Below are positions 33,983 through 45,754 of a stretch of 64,000 nucleotides of DNA, piece after piece. The stretch's first letter is position 1; every line of letters begins with the position of its first letter. The DNA comes from Pseudophaeomoniella oleicola. Its lineage: Eukaryota; Ascomycota; Eurotiomycetes; Phaeomoniellales; Phaeomoniellaceae. The notes under the pieces are model-generated. The model searched no databases. It was given only the letters and a program-made list of their open reading frames with translations, and had not been told where the DNA came from. Both the position numbers and the translations under genes were made by a program. Where the stretch lies: the NCBI GenBank assembly GCA_003868215.1, contig QWDQ01000011.1:1-64000 (forward strand). Direction: 5' to 3'.

Positions 33983-35050
33983 TCAATCCACTCTTCGCCA
34001 GATGCTGACCATGTCCCTGATATTCCCATTCTCATCCTTACCCACCTCATGCGTGCGGTCAGGTTTCCAGTACGCCACCCTTTCTAAACCTCCCTTGCTC
34101 ACCTCTCGCAACGGATTGGCTAGGACGTGTCCATCCTTCCCTAGGGAAATATCCTCCCCAGGATGAGAAAGATATTCCATATAAGCTTTCGATGGAGCCG
34201 CGAAAGGTGGTCCCCCTGACAGTGGATCCTTGTATGTGGGAAACTCGAGGCATATCAAGTTGCCTAATGCTGGCGATAATAGTCGAGACATTGCGCTTGA
34301 CCAGGAAGGTCGCAGTGAAGGCGGCAAAGCGCAGAAGAACTGTACAGGAAAATCAATTGGTCCTTGTCCATGTAGAATGGTAGTATACTTAGTAGATGTG
34401 CAGCTTACTGTGTAATCGTATATCAGATCAAATGTCTGGCCTTTGCTCTCTAGCCAATCATCCCTGAAAAAGTCACCCTTCACGAATTTGACTTGGCCCT
34501 TTCCGAGCTTTTCATCCTTGACCTTGTAGACGTCGTCATCCTGATGTTCCTTCATGAAGCCTTCTGCTGCTTGAACAGCGCTCTCAGAGATCTCCAATCC
34601 AACAGCATCATAACCAAAACTTGCCAGCAACAACACATCGACACCTTTACCACAACCTGGAACTAGAGCAACCTTCCGCTGGGGTGGCTCGCGATCCGTA
34701 GAGACAGATGGGCCGATTATACTGCGCTTCTCGGTGAGAATATCATACAAGGCTGGGTTCGGGAAGCCTTTATCCCAAGGAATGAATGAACCTTCATCCC
34801 ACAGAGAGGACCATGCCTTGGAGGGATCACCCTCATGTTGCTTGAAATGGCTCAGAAGGCGAGCCCGTGCTTCCCGCACAGCTGGTGTCACCGTATCTGA
34901 CATGGTCGGTTTGTAGTATCCCCCAAAAAGCACCGGAAGCGGTGATACAGGTATTCGGGCTGTAAGAAGGCTCCTCGGATTGAGATGCAATTGGCGGGTT
35001 TGGCGGAAGCTTGCAACGATGTGCGTAGGAGCGACTTGATATTTGCTCAT
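33983..35050 (-). CDS. Thiol/thiopurine-type S-methyltransferase (TPMT family)
   Basis: SAM-dependent methyltransferase of the TPMT/thiol (halide) methyltransferase family. Exons on the minus strand: start to 34409, then 34339-33983 (69-nt intron; join YDYT/FFCALPPSLRPSW). Seen: motif I VALVPGCGKGVDVLLLASFGYDAVGLEIS, the upstream Trp-rich entry segment (WSSLWDEGSFIPWDKGFPNPAL), GDFF...DLIYDYT and C-terminal ISLGKDGH...ERVAYWKPD. There are two candidate starts: ATG 35050 (332 residues) adds an Arg/Leu-rich, acid-free leader resembling a mitochondrial presequence but has a poor start context; ATG 34903 (283 residues) has A at -3 and begins the conserved domain. I give the longer span but the shorter protein is probably the main one. 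Confidence 0.85.
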   Translation of the reverse strand: MSKYQVAPTHIVASFRQTRQLHLNPRSLLTARIPVSPLPVLFGGYYKPTMSDTVTPAVREARARLLSHFKQHEGDPSKAWSSLWDEGSFIPWDKGFPNPALYDILTEKRSIIGPSVSTDREPPQRKVALVPGCGKGVDVLLLASFGYDAVGLEISESAVQAAEGFMKEHQDDDVYKVKDEKLGKGQVKFVKGDFFRDDWLESKGQTFDLIYDYTVSCTSTKYTTILHGQGPIDFPVQFFCALPPSLRPSWSSAMSRLLSPALGNLICLEFPTYKDPLSGGPPFAAPSKAYMEYLSHPGEDISLGKDGHVLANPLREVSKGGLERVAYWKPDRTHEVGKDENGNIRDMVSIWRRVD

Positions 35051-35644
35051 ACGAGATGCTGAGAGCTCGCCAGGACTGTTGAGCCTCGTAAGGCGAATAA
35101 GGCCACGGTTAGAATAGAAGAGTACAGACGAACAGTGCAGAGCGGCTTGATTCAAGAACGGCTGGTCTAGGGTCAAGACTGTATGTTCACAGAGTATCCG
35201 ACAATGAATAAGATCAGGAACAGCGACATCCAATTCGCTGTGATTCTTCTGCTGACATAATTGGGAAAATGGCCTACGATGGTGGGGAAGAGAGTTGCCG
35301 ATAAAACTGCGAAAAATACGTGGAATATCAGAAAGATGAGAGATATACTCCTTCTTTCACATTCAGATGGATGGTTATATATGAGTTAAATCTATCTCGA
35401 TGTGTTGTGTTCGGGGTTGACTGGGACATCTCATGTGGGTTGGCACGTAGGACTTTCTCCCACGTAGGTACCTATAGTAAGAGTGAGATGTCTGATGCAT
35501 GCTTACACCGAGTGTACTATGTACGTTGCCCCTAATATCCGGGCAGCCTTTACCTAGTCACATTCATTCTTAGGCTATTCTATTTTATTTGTAGGGGTTC
35601 TGGTCCCCGTAAGCTGACCAAAGTACAGTGTAATTACAGTATTA

Positions 35645-35656
35645 TACTACGTAGTA
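35645..35656. repeat. 12-bp palindrome TACTACGTAGTA, copy 1
   Basis: Perfect inverted repeat in the methyltransferase/MFS divergent region, 160 bp (start to start) from an identical second copy at 35805-35816. Could be a dimeric regulator site; function inferred only from symmetry and repetition. Confidence 0.6.
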
Positions 35657-35804
35657 ACTTGGCCAGATCTTAGACTCCCTTCAGCACCTTAGATTCCCGG
35701 CCATGTCCCGTCTCTATCATACTATGTAGATGCATAGGTGTATTACCGAGACCAAGATACGTGAGATTCCTCGGCCGACTTACCTAGGTGCAGTATCTAA
35801 TACT

Positions 35805-35816
35805 TACTACGTAGTA
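35805..35816. repeat. 12-bp palindrome TACTACGTAGTA, copy 2
   Basis: Identical to the copy at 35645-35656, and closer to the MFS gene (about 540 bp before its ATG). Confidence 0.6.
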
Positions 35817-36352
35817 CCTGAACCACCTTCTCTTTTCTGCGCTTTGCGGAATTCCAACCTTGTCGACTTCAACGGATATCGGCACACGATAATGACGAGT
35901 CCTACCCTCAAAGCCATGCTCCATTTATTCCTTTTTATTATGCAGACGTCTGTCCTCTGTGATGATGTACGCTAACTCGGCTCGACTCAGGTAGGTTCAC
36001 CCCACCATTGGCCCATAGTCGGTAGACCTCTCAAGAGAATGAAAGGGACACCGCTGATGGGTCATGATCGGATCCATTGCCGGTTTCCCAGGGACATTTC
36101 TCCCCGTCTACTAACATTGTTCCTCTACAATATCATATGCATGCACCTATACAATGCTGTTGCTTTTGGTGACCTATCTTGCTGCTCATTCAGTCCTGTA
36201 CAAGCAGCCAAGCGCTCTCTGAGGTATCACTGTCTATGGCGCTAATTTGATCCGAATGCGCATCCCAATCGCTTGCGCCCAGTCCGTACATAAATATCGA
36301 CACTTGTGTCGGTCGTGGTCACTCGATCTCGCTATCATCATCCGTCATACTC

Positions 36353-38237
36353 ATGGCTGAAAGGGAGAAAGCGCATGTGCCAAATCCGACTGCGGGAGAC
36401 GAGACTGGCACTTTTACGGAAGCAGAGAAGAGAACACGGACAGAAGTGGTGGCGGAGCAAGGATCCCATCCATCACCTTCGTCTAGTACGGTGGCATCTG
36501 GAGTACTGCCACAGGAAGGAGAGCCTCAGAACGTGGAAGCAGCCAGGACGGAGCCCACTGAGCCTGAGCCCTATCCACCACCCGTCAATGTCCCCAGAAC
36601 GCGGAGACGCGGTATACTAGCATCTGTAACGCTCTTGCCTGAAGTGGAAAATCCATATCATTACACAAACAAGCAAAAATGGACCATCACAGCTATAATC
36701 GCATTGTGTGCATTGGGCGGCCCCTTTGCCAGTGGGATTATCTTGCGTGAGTTTGTTGGCTTGGGGCTATTACTCTATTACTGACGTTCTGTACAGCCGC
36801 GCTGACCCCGATCACCAATGAATTCAAAACCTCTTCACTCGTCGCAAACCTGTCAGTATCTTGTTACATGATTGCATTGGGTATCTTCCCATTGTGGTGG
36901 TCCGCATTCTCTGAACAGTTCGGTCGCCGATCTATCTATATAATCTCGTATGCCTTTTTCGTTGTCTTCGCTATTTTGTCAGCGGTATCACAGTCCATAG
37001 GCATGTTCATTGCCATGCGTCTGCTGAACGGAGGGGCTTCTGCTGCCGTTCAGGCTGTGGGGGCTGGTACACTTGCGGACATTTGGGAACCGCGAGAGCG
37101 AGGAAGAGCTATGGGATATTTCTACCTAGGTCCGCTCTGTGGGCCATTGCTGGCACCTATAATCGGGGGCGGTTTAAGCATTGGACTGGGATGGAGAAGC
37201 ACCATGTGGTGCTTAGCTATCTATGGCGGTAAGCAAGTCCTTGCTGTAAGACAGAGGATGATAACTCATTTTCACAGTCGTCATTTGGGCATTGATCATC
37301 TTCGCACTACCAGAGACGTTAAGCACTAAGAACAGGCCTTCTAAGATTGCAGCTGCTAAGGCAAAACAAAGCGAGTCACTGCAACCTACCCTCACCAGAG
37401 TGTCGACAGCACAGTCCGTCAAAATCAAGTCAAAACAGTATATGACGTGGTTTCGGTTCGTCATCATCAATCCGCTTGCTGTCATCGGCTATCTCAGGTT
37501 CCCTCCGGTCGCTTTGACGGTATATTTTGCTAGTGTTGTCTTTGGGGCACTCTACTTCTTCCAGATCAGTCTTGAATATACCTTCAGCAGGCCACCCTAT
37601 AATTTCGCTACCTGGCTCGTTGGTTTTACCTACATCCCGGGTTCTCTTGGATATTGTGTTGGCAGTATTTACGGTGGTCCGTGGATGGATAGAATCATGA
37701 AAAGAGAGGCGATAAAGGCCAAGAGATATGATGAAGCTGGTCATTTGGTCTATCTTCCTGAAGACCGCATGGGAGAGAATGCGTATCTTGGAGCGATCCT
37801 TATTCCTGTAGCCTTACTTTGGTACGGCTGGGCTGCACAGGAACACGTTATGTGGGTCGGCGTAGTAAGATTGCCCTGAACCTTCCATCATAGACCTCTT
37901 CCAGTCTGCACTGCACCTACTAACCGTTGTCACGACACAGTTGATTGCCCCGTTCTTCTCCGGCATCGGCATCATGCTCATCTTCTCCCTCGTTACGACG
38001 ATGCTCACCGAATTTATGCCCGGCCGATCTTCCGCAGGTGTCGCTGTCAACAATCTATGCCGAAACTTCTTCTCGTTTGCGGGATCGCTTGCCGCTTCCC
38101 CCATTATCGCAGCAATCGGAAACGGCTGGTTGATGACGATTGTGGCAGTGTGGGCGATTTGCAGCGCCAGTGCCATCCTTCTGATCAAGTACAATGGACC
38201 GAAATGGAGGAAAGAGATGAACGAGAAGATGAAATAG
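36353..38237 (+). CDS. MFS transporter, DHA1 (drug:H+ antiporter-1) type
   Basis: Plasma-membrane major facilitator of 569 residues. Exons are 36353-36746, 36797-37228, 37278-37864 and 37941-38237; all joins keep frame. Seen: a hydrophilic N-terminal region of about 110 residues, then TM1 (TITAIIALCALGGPFASGII), the DHA1 motif A loop (WWSAFSEQFGRRSIYIISY), GGASAAVQAVGAGTLADIWEPRERGRAMG, GPLCGPLLAPIIGG, a long central loop, then six more helices ending in SAGVAVNNLCRNFFSFAGS and CSASAILLIKYNGP. The pattern fits the fungal polyamine/multidrug exporter group (TPO/FLR-like). The substrate is unknown. Intron 3 could use donor 37862 or 37865; 37865 (GTAAGA) keeps frame. Confidence 0.9.
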
Positions 38238-40040
38238 GTACGGCTACTAATGCACTTCTCTTGTCAAGGGGTGCGACAGAAAAGTATCTTGATAGACCAA
38301 TGCCTGCCTTCGATAGGTAAGTTGCCATTGTGTTTTCGTTGGTGTTTTCTCTTCTAGGATAGGTCGAATCACCGTACTCTGGACTACGTTTTGGAAAGTC
38401 ATTAGCGTTCTCACTCCGCATCTTGTTGTCTTCATCTTGGAAATTGGTCTGGCATCTGCGCAACGGTATGATACGTTATGATCATGACTACTACTGTTCC
38501 TTGTTGTTATCAGGAAATGAAAAAGAGCACTGTCCCGTTTTATTGCCAGCGGTGGTGTCTTACCGGGAATTGGGGAATGAATCATGATATCATTTCTATC
38601 TTAGGGGTTATATAGGTACATATGTATGTAGGGCGGTTAGGAGCAGGAACAGGAACAAAAAGATGTCTTATGCGGCGGTTCAATTGGAGATGGAGCTTCC
38701 AGGTACCTAAATAAGGTACATAGGTAGGGAGGCAGAGAAATGATGACTTGGTCTACTCTACAAATCGTCTACGTGTCTACCTACCTAGACATCCACCAAA
38801 TCATTCTTGTCTAACGGCGGTTGGTGAGTTGTTCGAGCTGACTGTCAAGAAAGATTGCGTTGCCGCGTGTGCTTACTACCACTCACTTATTTTTACTAAG
38901 ATAAGTTTGACAAACAAAAGAGCATCATGCAAATCACCTGGAACATATCTCGGCAGCTCTCTCTTGTTGTTCTCTCGTCTGTTCCCATTTCCGTTATCTT
39001 TTTCGTTTTCATTTCCTTCCTCCGTCCATCTTCGACAATGAACACAAGGAGGAAAAGAAAAGAAAAGAAAAGAAGAGAAGAGAAAAAGAGGAACATGATA
39101 GCTACGGAAACGGATCTGGAGTGGGTAGGTGGTATGCAGAGAGAGCCATGGAGAGGTCATAGCTGTTACCATTCGTTGTTGAGGGGAGGTTGGAATGTCG
39201 GACGCAAAGACGTGTGCGGTGGTACGGTATGTGCACAGATTTTAATTTTTCTGGTTTCGTCGTCTCTTCTATCGTCAGTTTCCTCGGGGCGGCTGGTGTG
39301 GAGATAAGAGCTGATTTTACGGAGGGACCTGGTAGGTGCATACATGCGCACGGTTCTGAACTTCGGGGTTTCTCTTTTCTTTAGTCAGTGTTCGAATCTT
39401 TTGTTCAAGGATGTCCGAGGTGGACGGTTGCGGCCAGCATGCTTTCAAAGGAAATTCGAGTTCATGAGAGCTTTGTGAGGTTAATCAGCTTCGCTGGCAT
39501 GATGACAGATGGCCTCCCTTCTTGGAGGGAAGGGGTATGAAGGTAGTTCTTCGCAGCAGGAGAGGCATGCACTTGATCTCTCCGAAATACAGTCTCTTGC
39601 TGCTGCTGCTGCTGCTGCACGGCGTTTGTGAGTTCGCCGGCGACGGTGGTTGACACCGACCTAGGAACCCGAACGAGGAAGACCGACTCCCGAAGATCTC
39701 GACTAGTGATACTGCAGCACCTCCTTCTCGCAGCCCTAACAATGAGTCATCAAAACCAGGACGCAGTCAATTGATCGATAAGAGAGAGAGTCATCATGGA
39801 CATAAAGAGCATTGTTGTCGACTTTACTGTTTCCGGGAACCAGGAGAAGACAATGAACGGCGCACGGACCATGTCGCTGTATATACCATGGGGGACAACC
39901 TCTCTCGCGCTTTTGAGAAGATGGTATGCCCCAAAATCACAGCCTCTTCGGTCCTTGGTATATCGATTTGAACTCTTTCACCTCTCAGTAAGAACCACAA
40001 GGGGTCGGTATAGATACATATACATATATATATCCAGAGC
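38238..40040. promoter_or_regulatory. Intergenic: MFS 3' flank and promoter of AlkB-like gene
   Basis: About 1.8 kb between two plus-strand genes. It contains AAAAG purine tracts (about 39050-39090), a TGC triplet run (39600-39618) and a TATATATATA run just before the AlkB-like ATG (about 40020-40033). Open frames are short or low-complexity; no gene supported. Confidence 0.5.
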
Positions 40041-42432
40041 ATGGCGACCACAGCCGCGGCGACGGCCCCGGCGACAGCACCCACGGCGGATGCTCGTGTC
40101 CCGTTCGATCCCACGGGGAAGGTCATGTGGGCGAGAAATCGGATCGACTTGACAGAAACCGCTCCCTACTTTCGTGCGGTCCAGGGAGGTGTGTATCATA
40201 AGGATGGAGTGATCCATGGTATCCTTTTGGACGATTTCGGTGGCCCGCGGACACACTTCGATGCAGAGGTGGTGATCACCCGCCTTGCTGGTAGCCGACA
40301 ACATGGGACAAACCCCAGAACCCTGGCTACCATGCTCAAAACCGCCCAGAAGAACATGGACGATGAACATCCCGTTGCACTCATTCTCGGTAGTGGATCC
40401 AAGTGCGAGATCAAGCTGGCCGAAAAGTGCAAGTACGCCGTAATGGGTCTGTTCTGGGTCACTGATCTTTGGGTCCAGAACTCTCTAGATAACGGGAGAC
40501 ATGTACTATACTGTCATGTCAGACTGGAAAAGGTTGATCTGGCGTCCAAAAGTTGGTGGGCACCATCAAGCCCAGATCCACCACAGCTTCACGAGCGGGA
40601 TTTTAAAATGAAGGTAGCAACTACCAAGTGCGAGACCTGTGACGTTACAATGACCAAAAGGTACACTGAAGCTTGGGTGTGTGCGAACCAAAATTGTGCC
40701 AGCTTTTCACAACCGGCTGGTGCTGCCCCAGACATACCCCTGACTTTCGATAATGACTATATTGCTCAGAGGAAACCGGCTCCTGAGCAGCAAAAGTCTG
40801 CAATCGACCTCGCACCGAGGACTTTCGATACCAAGACCTCACTGCGCGAGCTTTGGCGAGGAAGATGCTGTGAAAATTGTTTCAGAGCTGTACCGAGAGT
40901 ACATTGGGATCGTTGGGAATGCCCTGATTGTGGTCTAAGAAAAGAGGCTCATCCTGGGATGCCTGCGGATACGGCATTTGAAGGAAATCCACAGAAGGGT
41001 TGGAAGAAAAAGCCCCTCGTATTGAACGACGACGTACATATCGTCTCGAGAGATATCCGCATCCGGAACAGATCGTTCAACTTGCACCGGATCGAATTGC
41101 CTGACGGTATTGGGGATCTCTTGCTCTTCCACCCAATCCCTACAACTCCCAATCAACCCGACTTCATCAGAGATCTTCGCCAGAGTCTAATTACAGACGC
41201 AAATCAAGGCGTGGTACAGCTTTCACGCTGCAATTTCAAGAAAGGTAGTCTGGGTCTCATGTCTAGGCACTTTCTGCAGAATTTTGTAAGTCGACTATTT
41301 TTGGAATGTGCCGCAATATGGGGGACTAACTTTTGACCAGGGGGAGGAGTACAATTACAAAAACGCAATGGGAACGACGCCATTTGAGACTGCCCCAGCC
41401 ATCATCAAAGAACTTCGGGATATTACCCGAGAGGTCGAGTCATCAGCTCCTGAGACACAAGCCACGAGACCAGCGAATGAGCTTTTGCTCGTTGGTTATT
41501 GGAAGGACCAAAGCATGGATTGGCATACCGATGGCGAAGACGAGGTAGGCTCTCCAATCACGACTTTCTCTCTTGGCTGTCCTGCCCGCATGGAATGGGC
41601 TTGGAACAAGTATTGGTATGCACACGAAGATAAGAATGGCGCAGCCAAGCCAGGAGACCCTATGCCTGGGAGTCTCCGATACGACGCTATCCAGGATCTC
41701 AAAAATCAGAACTTGACTGCAGATGAGTATGAAAGACGCCGGATTGATATTATAAAAAGCAAAGTCGGCAGGCCTGGCGACAGTTCTGACCCTCCTCCAT
41801 ATATCATTGCCCATCTCTTCGAGGGTAGTTTTGTGATCATGAGGGGGACAGAAATTGCGAAGAGAATCAAGCACGCCGTGAGGCCTGTTGGCGAGATGCG
41901 CTTCGCTGCGACATTTCGGAGACTCAACCCTGTTAGGAAAGCGACCACTGATGAAGAAGCGGCCACTGATCAGGAAGCGACCACTCCGGGTCGAAAGACC
42001 AGATCGCAAAGTGGAGGCACCCCTGAGACACAGACAACTCCGGATCGAAAGACCAGATCTCAGAGTAAAGGCATCCCCGTAAAAAAGACCACTCCGGATC
42101 GAAAGAGTACTCCCGACAGAAAGGCAAGTTTTGGGAGAAAGACAACTCCTGAGAAGAAAGTATCAAGCTCCGAGAGACAGACTCCCCCTAAGAAGAGATC
42201 GAGCTCCAGGAGACGGACTACTCCTGAGAAGAGCTCAAGCCCCGAGAGACAGACTACCCCTGGAGCAAAGACCACCCCGAAGAAGGCTACCCAGGAGAAA
42301 GGGCAGAGAAATAAAAGCGAGTCCCCTCAGTCGATGGCAACGAGTCGTAAGAGAAAGAGGGATGATGATGACAGCAGTGCAGATGATGGGGGTCCGAGTA
42401 AAAAGAGGGTACTTCGGAGTGCGCAGAAGTAG
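40041..42432 (+). CDS. AlkB-like 2OG-Fe(II) dioxygenase with two Cys4 clusters and a basic repeat tail
   Basis: Protein of 778 residues. Exons are 40041-41285 and 41341-42432. The C-terminal half carries an AlkB-type dioxygenase core: His477-x-Asp479 (DWHTDGEDE), distal His593 (RIKHAVRP) and the AlkB-specific RxxxxxR at Arg602/Arg608 (MRFAATFRR). Before it lie two putative zinc clusters: Cys197-x2-Cys200-x13-Cys214-x4-Cys219 and Cys277-x2-Cys280-x13-Cys294-x2-Cys297. The first about 170 residues form an extra unnamed domain (ALILGSGSKCEIKLAEKCKY). The last about 160 residues are disordered and basic with many TTPDRK/TTPEKK units and ends in KRVLRSAQK, suggesting nucleic acid or chromatin contact. 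Alkylation repair or RNA demethylation is inferred from family. MSH2 follows 361 bp downstream on the same strand. Confidence 0.87.
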
Positions 42433-42793
42433 AAGATGGCGGTAAAGAGCAGGAGACACAGACCGAATCAGATAATAAACAGAGACCGTAATCTAGTTTA
42501 CAATATATCATATAGACAATAAATATCATTGATGAGAAAGATGTGAAGGTCGACCCGCGATGCTTTATCTGATCCTTATCGAATGATGAAATGTGTGGGA
42601 CCGATCCCCGTCGATTTCGTGTGCCGCGCGACCGCGTAAAGTGGAAAAAGAACGCGTCTCAAAGGAGTCAGTAATTACAGCTCGAGCCATTAACGGGGGA
42701 ATTCTCATCCAGTGGTTCTTGTATTCTCAGCGCAGCAACAAGAAGCAAGAGAACAGCTGCAACCCATTCTAGAAGCCGCTCTGTACTGTCATC
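42433..42793. promoter_or_regulatory. MSH2 promoter
   Basis: About 360 bp between the AlkB-like gene and MSH2. It contains one MluI cell-cycle box ACGCGT at 42652-42657. A second CG-rich stretch (CGCGCGACCGCGT) lies just before it. Confidence 0.6.
42652..42657. promoter_or_regulatory. MluI cell-cycle box (ACGCGT)
   Basis: ACGCGT, the core bound by the MBF G1/S activator, about 137 bp before the MSH2 ATG. In yeast, replication and mismatch repair genes use such boxes for S-phase expression; the same is inferred here. Confidence 0.55.
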
Positions 42794-45754
42794 ATGGGGT
42801 CAAGACCCGAGTTAAAGGTAGAGAGAGTCCTTGCAACATTAATTACATAGAGATCTCGTGAGGTTCTAATTGATCCATTGCAGGTTGACGATGAAGGAGG
42901 CTTCATACGCTTTTTCCGCTCCCTTCCGTCCTCATCTATCGAGTCGCCTTCCGATCATGACAGTAATTCATCAGTGACCACGCGGACGGTTCGCATTTTC
43001 GATCGCGGAGACTGGTACTCATGTCATGGTGAAGATGCAGAGTTCGTGGCACGCACCATTTACAAGACCACTGCCGTGATCCGTTCGTTAGGACGTGGCG
43101 ACAATGGCTTACCCTCGGTTACGATGACGGTTACTGTATTTCGCAACCTTCTGAGGGAAGCATTGTTCCGATTGGGAATGAGGGTTGAGATATGGGAAAC
43201 AAGTGGGAGAGGTAGTTGGAAGGCAGCGAAGGTGGCGAGTCCGGGGAATCTACAGGATGTCGAGGAAGACCTTGGCGCTGGAGGCGGCGGGGACGGGAAT
43301 GGCATGGTGAACTCTGCGCCCGTGATCCTGGCGATAAAGGTGTCTGCGAAGGCTGCAGAGGTCAGGAACGTTGGGGTCTGTTTTGCGGATGCAAGCGTGA
43401 GGGAGCTAGGAGTCAGCGAATTCCTTGATAACGACCTCTTTTCGAACTTTGAGAGCCTCCTCATTCAATTGGGAGTCAAGGAGGTATTGATCACTGCGGA
43501 CGGCAGCAGAAAAGATGTGGAATTGGCGAAGCTGAGGAGCATTGCTGAAAACTGTGGAATTGCTATTTCAGAGCGTCCTGGAGCAGATTACGGAACCAAA
43601 GACATCGAGCAAGACTTAGCAAGACTATTGAAGAGTGACAAAGGAACCGGTCTGCTGCCACAGACGGACCTCAAGCTGGCCATGGGTTCGGCCGCGGCCT
43701 TGATCAAATACCTTGGGGTTATGTCGGATCCGTCGAATCATGGCCAATACCAGCTGTATCAGCATGACCTGTCGCAGTACATGAAGCTCGATGCGGCGGC
43801 CCTGAGAGCATTGAACATGATGCCTGGTCCCAGGGACGGTTCGAAGACCATGAGTTTATACGGCTTGTTGAATCACTGCAAGACACCGGTAGGCAGCAGA
43901 CTGCTGGCGCAATGGCTCAAGCAACCTCTAATGAACTTGGAAGAAATCGAGAAGAGACAACAGCTGGTGGAAGCGTTTGTGATGGATACTGAACTTCGGC
44001 AAACCATGCAAGAAGAACATCTACGTTCCATACCGGATCTTTATCGGCTTGCAAAACGGTTTCAACGCAAATTGGCAAACCTTGAGGATGTCGTCCGAGC
44101 ATATCAAGTCGTTATCAGACTACCAGGCTTCATCGGCTCTCTCGAGGGAGTCATTGACGAGCAATACCAAATACCGCTAGAAGCCGAGTATACTTCAAAG
44201 CTTCGAGAGTTATCCGACAGTCTGGCAAGATTACAGGAGATGGTGGAAACCACGGTTGACCTCGAAGCTCTTGACCGTCACGAATTTATCATCAAACCGG
44301 AATTCGACGAATCCCTCAGAATCATCCGGCAGAAACTTGACTCTCTCAGAAACAAGATGAATGCTGAACACCGCAGAGCTAGTCAAGACCTAGATCAAGA
44401 AGTGGACAAGAAACTGTTCCTCGAAAACCACAGGGTTCATGGCTGGTGCTTCCGTCTCACGAGAACCGAAGCGTCTTCGATCCGGAACAAAAGAGAATAC
44501 CTAGAAATCTCTACCCAGAAGAACGGCGTGTATTTCACTACTCCCACCCTCCAAGCCTACCGCCGCGAACATGATCAACTCTCGTCGACCTACAATCGTA
44601 CCCAATCCTCCTTAGTCTCCGAAGTTGTTGGCGTTGCCGCCTCATACACACCAGTCCTTGAATCTCTCGCCGCCGTCCTTGCCCACCTCGATGTGATAAT
44701 TAGCTTCGCCCATGTCTCCGTCCATGCTCCTGCTGCATATGTTCGACCAAAGATTCATGCACGAGGGACCGGCGACACGATCCTGAAAGAAGCACGACAT
44801 CCCTGCATGGAGTGTCAGGACGACATCAACTTCATCACCAACGACGTTGAATTGCGTCGCGACAATTCTCGTTTCCTGATCATCACCGGACCCAACATGG
44901 GCGGTAAATCGACCTATATCCGAACAATCGGCTGCATCGCCTTGCTCGCCCAAGTCGGCTGTTTCGTTCCTTGCAGTGAAGCAGAGCTCACGATCTTTGA
45001 CTGCATTCTCGCCCGTGTCGGGGCCTCTGATTCGCAGTTGAAAGGGGTATCAACCTTTATGGCCGAGATGCTGGAAACCGCCAACATCCTGAAGACGGCA
45101 ACTCAAGATTCGCTCATCATCATCGACGAACTCGGCCGCGGTACCTCGACCTACGACGGCTTCGGCCTCGCCTGGGCCATCTCCGAAGAAATCGTCAAAA
45201 GCATCGGCGCCTTCGGCTGCTTCGCGACACATTTCCACGAACTCACCGCCCTCGCCGAACACTATCCGACCGCGGTCAAAAATCTGCACGTCGTCGCTTT
45301 CGTCGGCGACGACAACGAAAAGGAACAGCAACAAGACGGCGACGCCGCCGCTGCCGCCAAGAAACGCGAAGTCACGCTCCTCTACCGCGTCGAACCGGGC
45401 GTATCCGACCAATCCTTTGGCATCCACGTCGCCGAACTGGTCCGCTTCCCCTCCAAAGTCGTCAACATGGCCCGTCGAAAAGCCGAAGAACTCGAAGACT
45501 TTTCCACCGCTACTTCTACCACCTCTACCACCTCAGCCTCCGAAGAGGAATACTCCCCCCAAGACATCGAGCAAGGAACCCTCTTGCTCAAAAATTTGCT
45601 TCACAAATGGAAAGCCGAGATCGATTCAGGAACAGCAACAGCAACGGAAGGAATGTCAAAGAGCGAAAAATTGGCCTTGATGAGAGACCTGGTTGCACGG
45701 GATGAGGAGTTGAAGGGGAATCGGTTTTTTGAGAGGGCTGTGAAGGGGTTGTAA
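42794..45754 (+). CDS. MSH2: DNA mismatch repair ATPase Msh2
   Basis: MutS homologue that pairs with Msh6 or Msh3 to recognise mismatches and small loops in nuclear DNA. Exon 1 (42794-42817) codes only MGSRPELK; exon 2 is 42884-45754; 964 residues, near the usual 930-960. Seen: mismatch-binding N-domain (FIRFFRSLPSS...TVRIFDRGDWYSCHGEDAEFVA), connector and lever regions (GSRLLAQWLKQPLMNLEEI), Walker A GPNMGGKSTYIR starting at about residue 677, Q-loop/signature (SQLKGVSTFMAEMLE), Walker B DELGRGTSTYDGFG from about residue 756, and the FATHFHELT switch. A His/acidic spacer with Gln/Ala runs lies in the C-terminal part (about 45320-45360). Fully intact. Confidence 0.97.

Larger units (their letters stand above)
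35051..36352. promoter_or_regulatory. Divergent promoter region of methyltransferase and MFS transporter
   Basis: About 1.3 kb. Two perfect copies of the 12-bp palindrome TACTACGTAGTA occur at 35645-35656 and 35805-35816, and several AGGTACC/CCTAGG stretches. A TATA-like CATAAATA lies at about 36289-36296, some 57 bp before the MFS ATG. No gene seen. Confidence 0.5.

Noticed and set aside
38927-39307. 126-residue open frame with a hydrophobic start and a Lys/Arg-rich stretch
   Set aside because: The basic part is an AAAAG purine tract; no homology and no conserved layout. Considered a chance frame.
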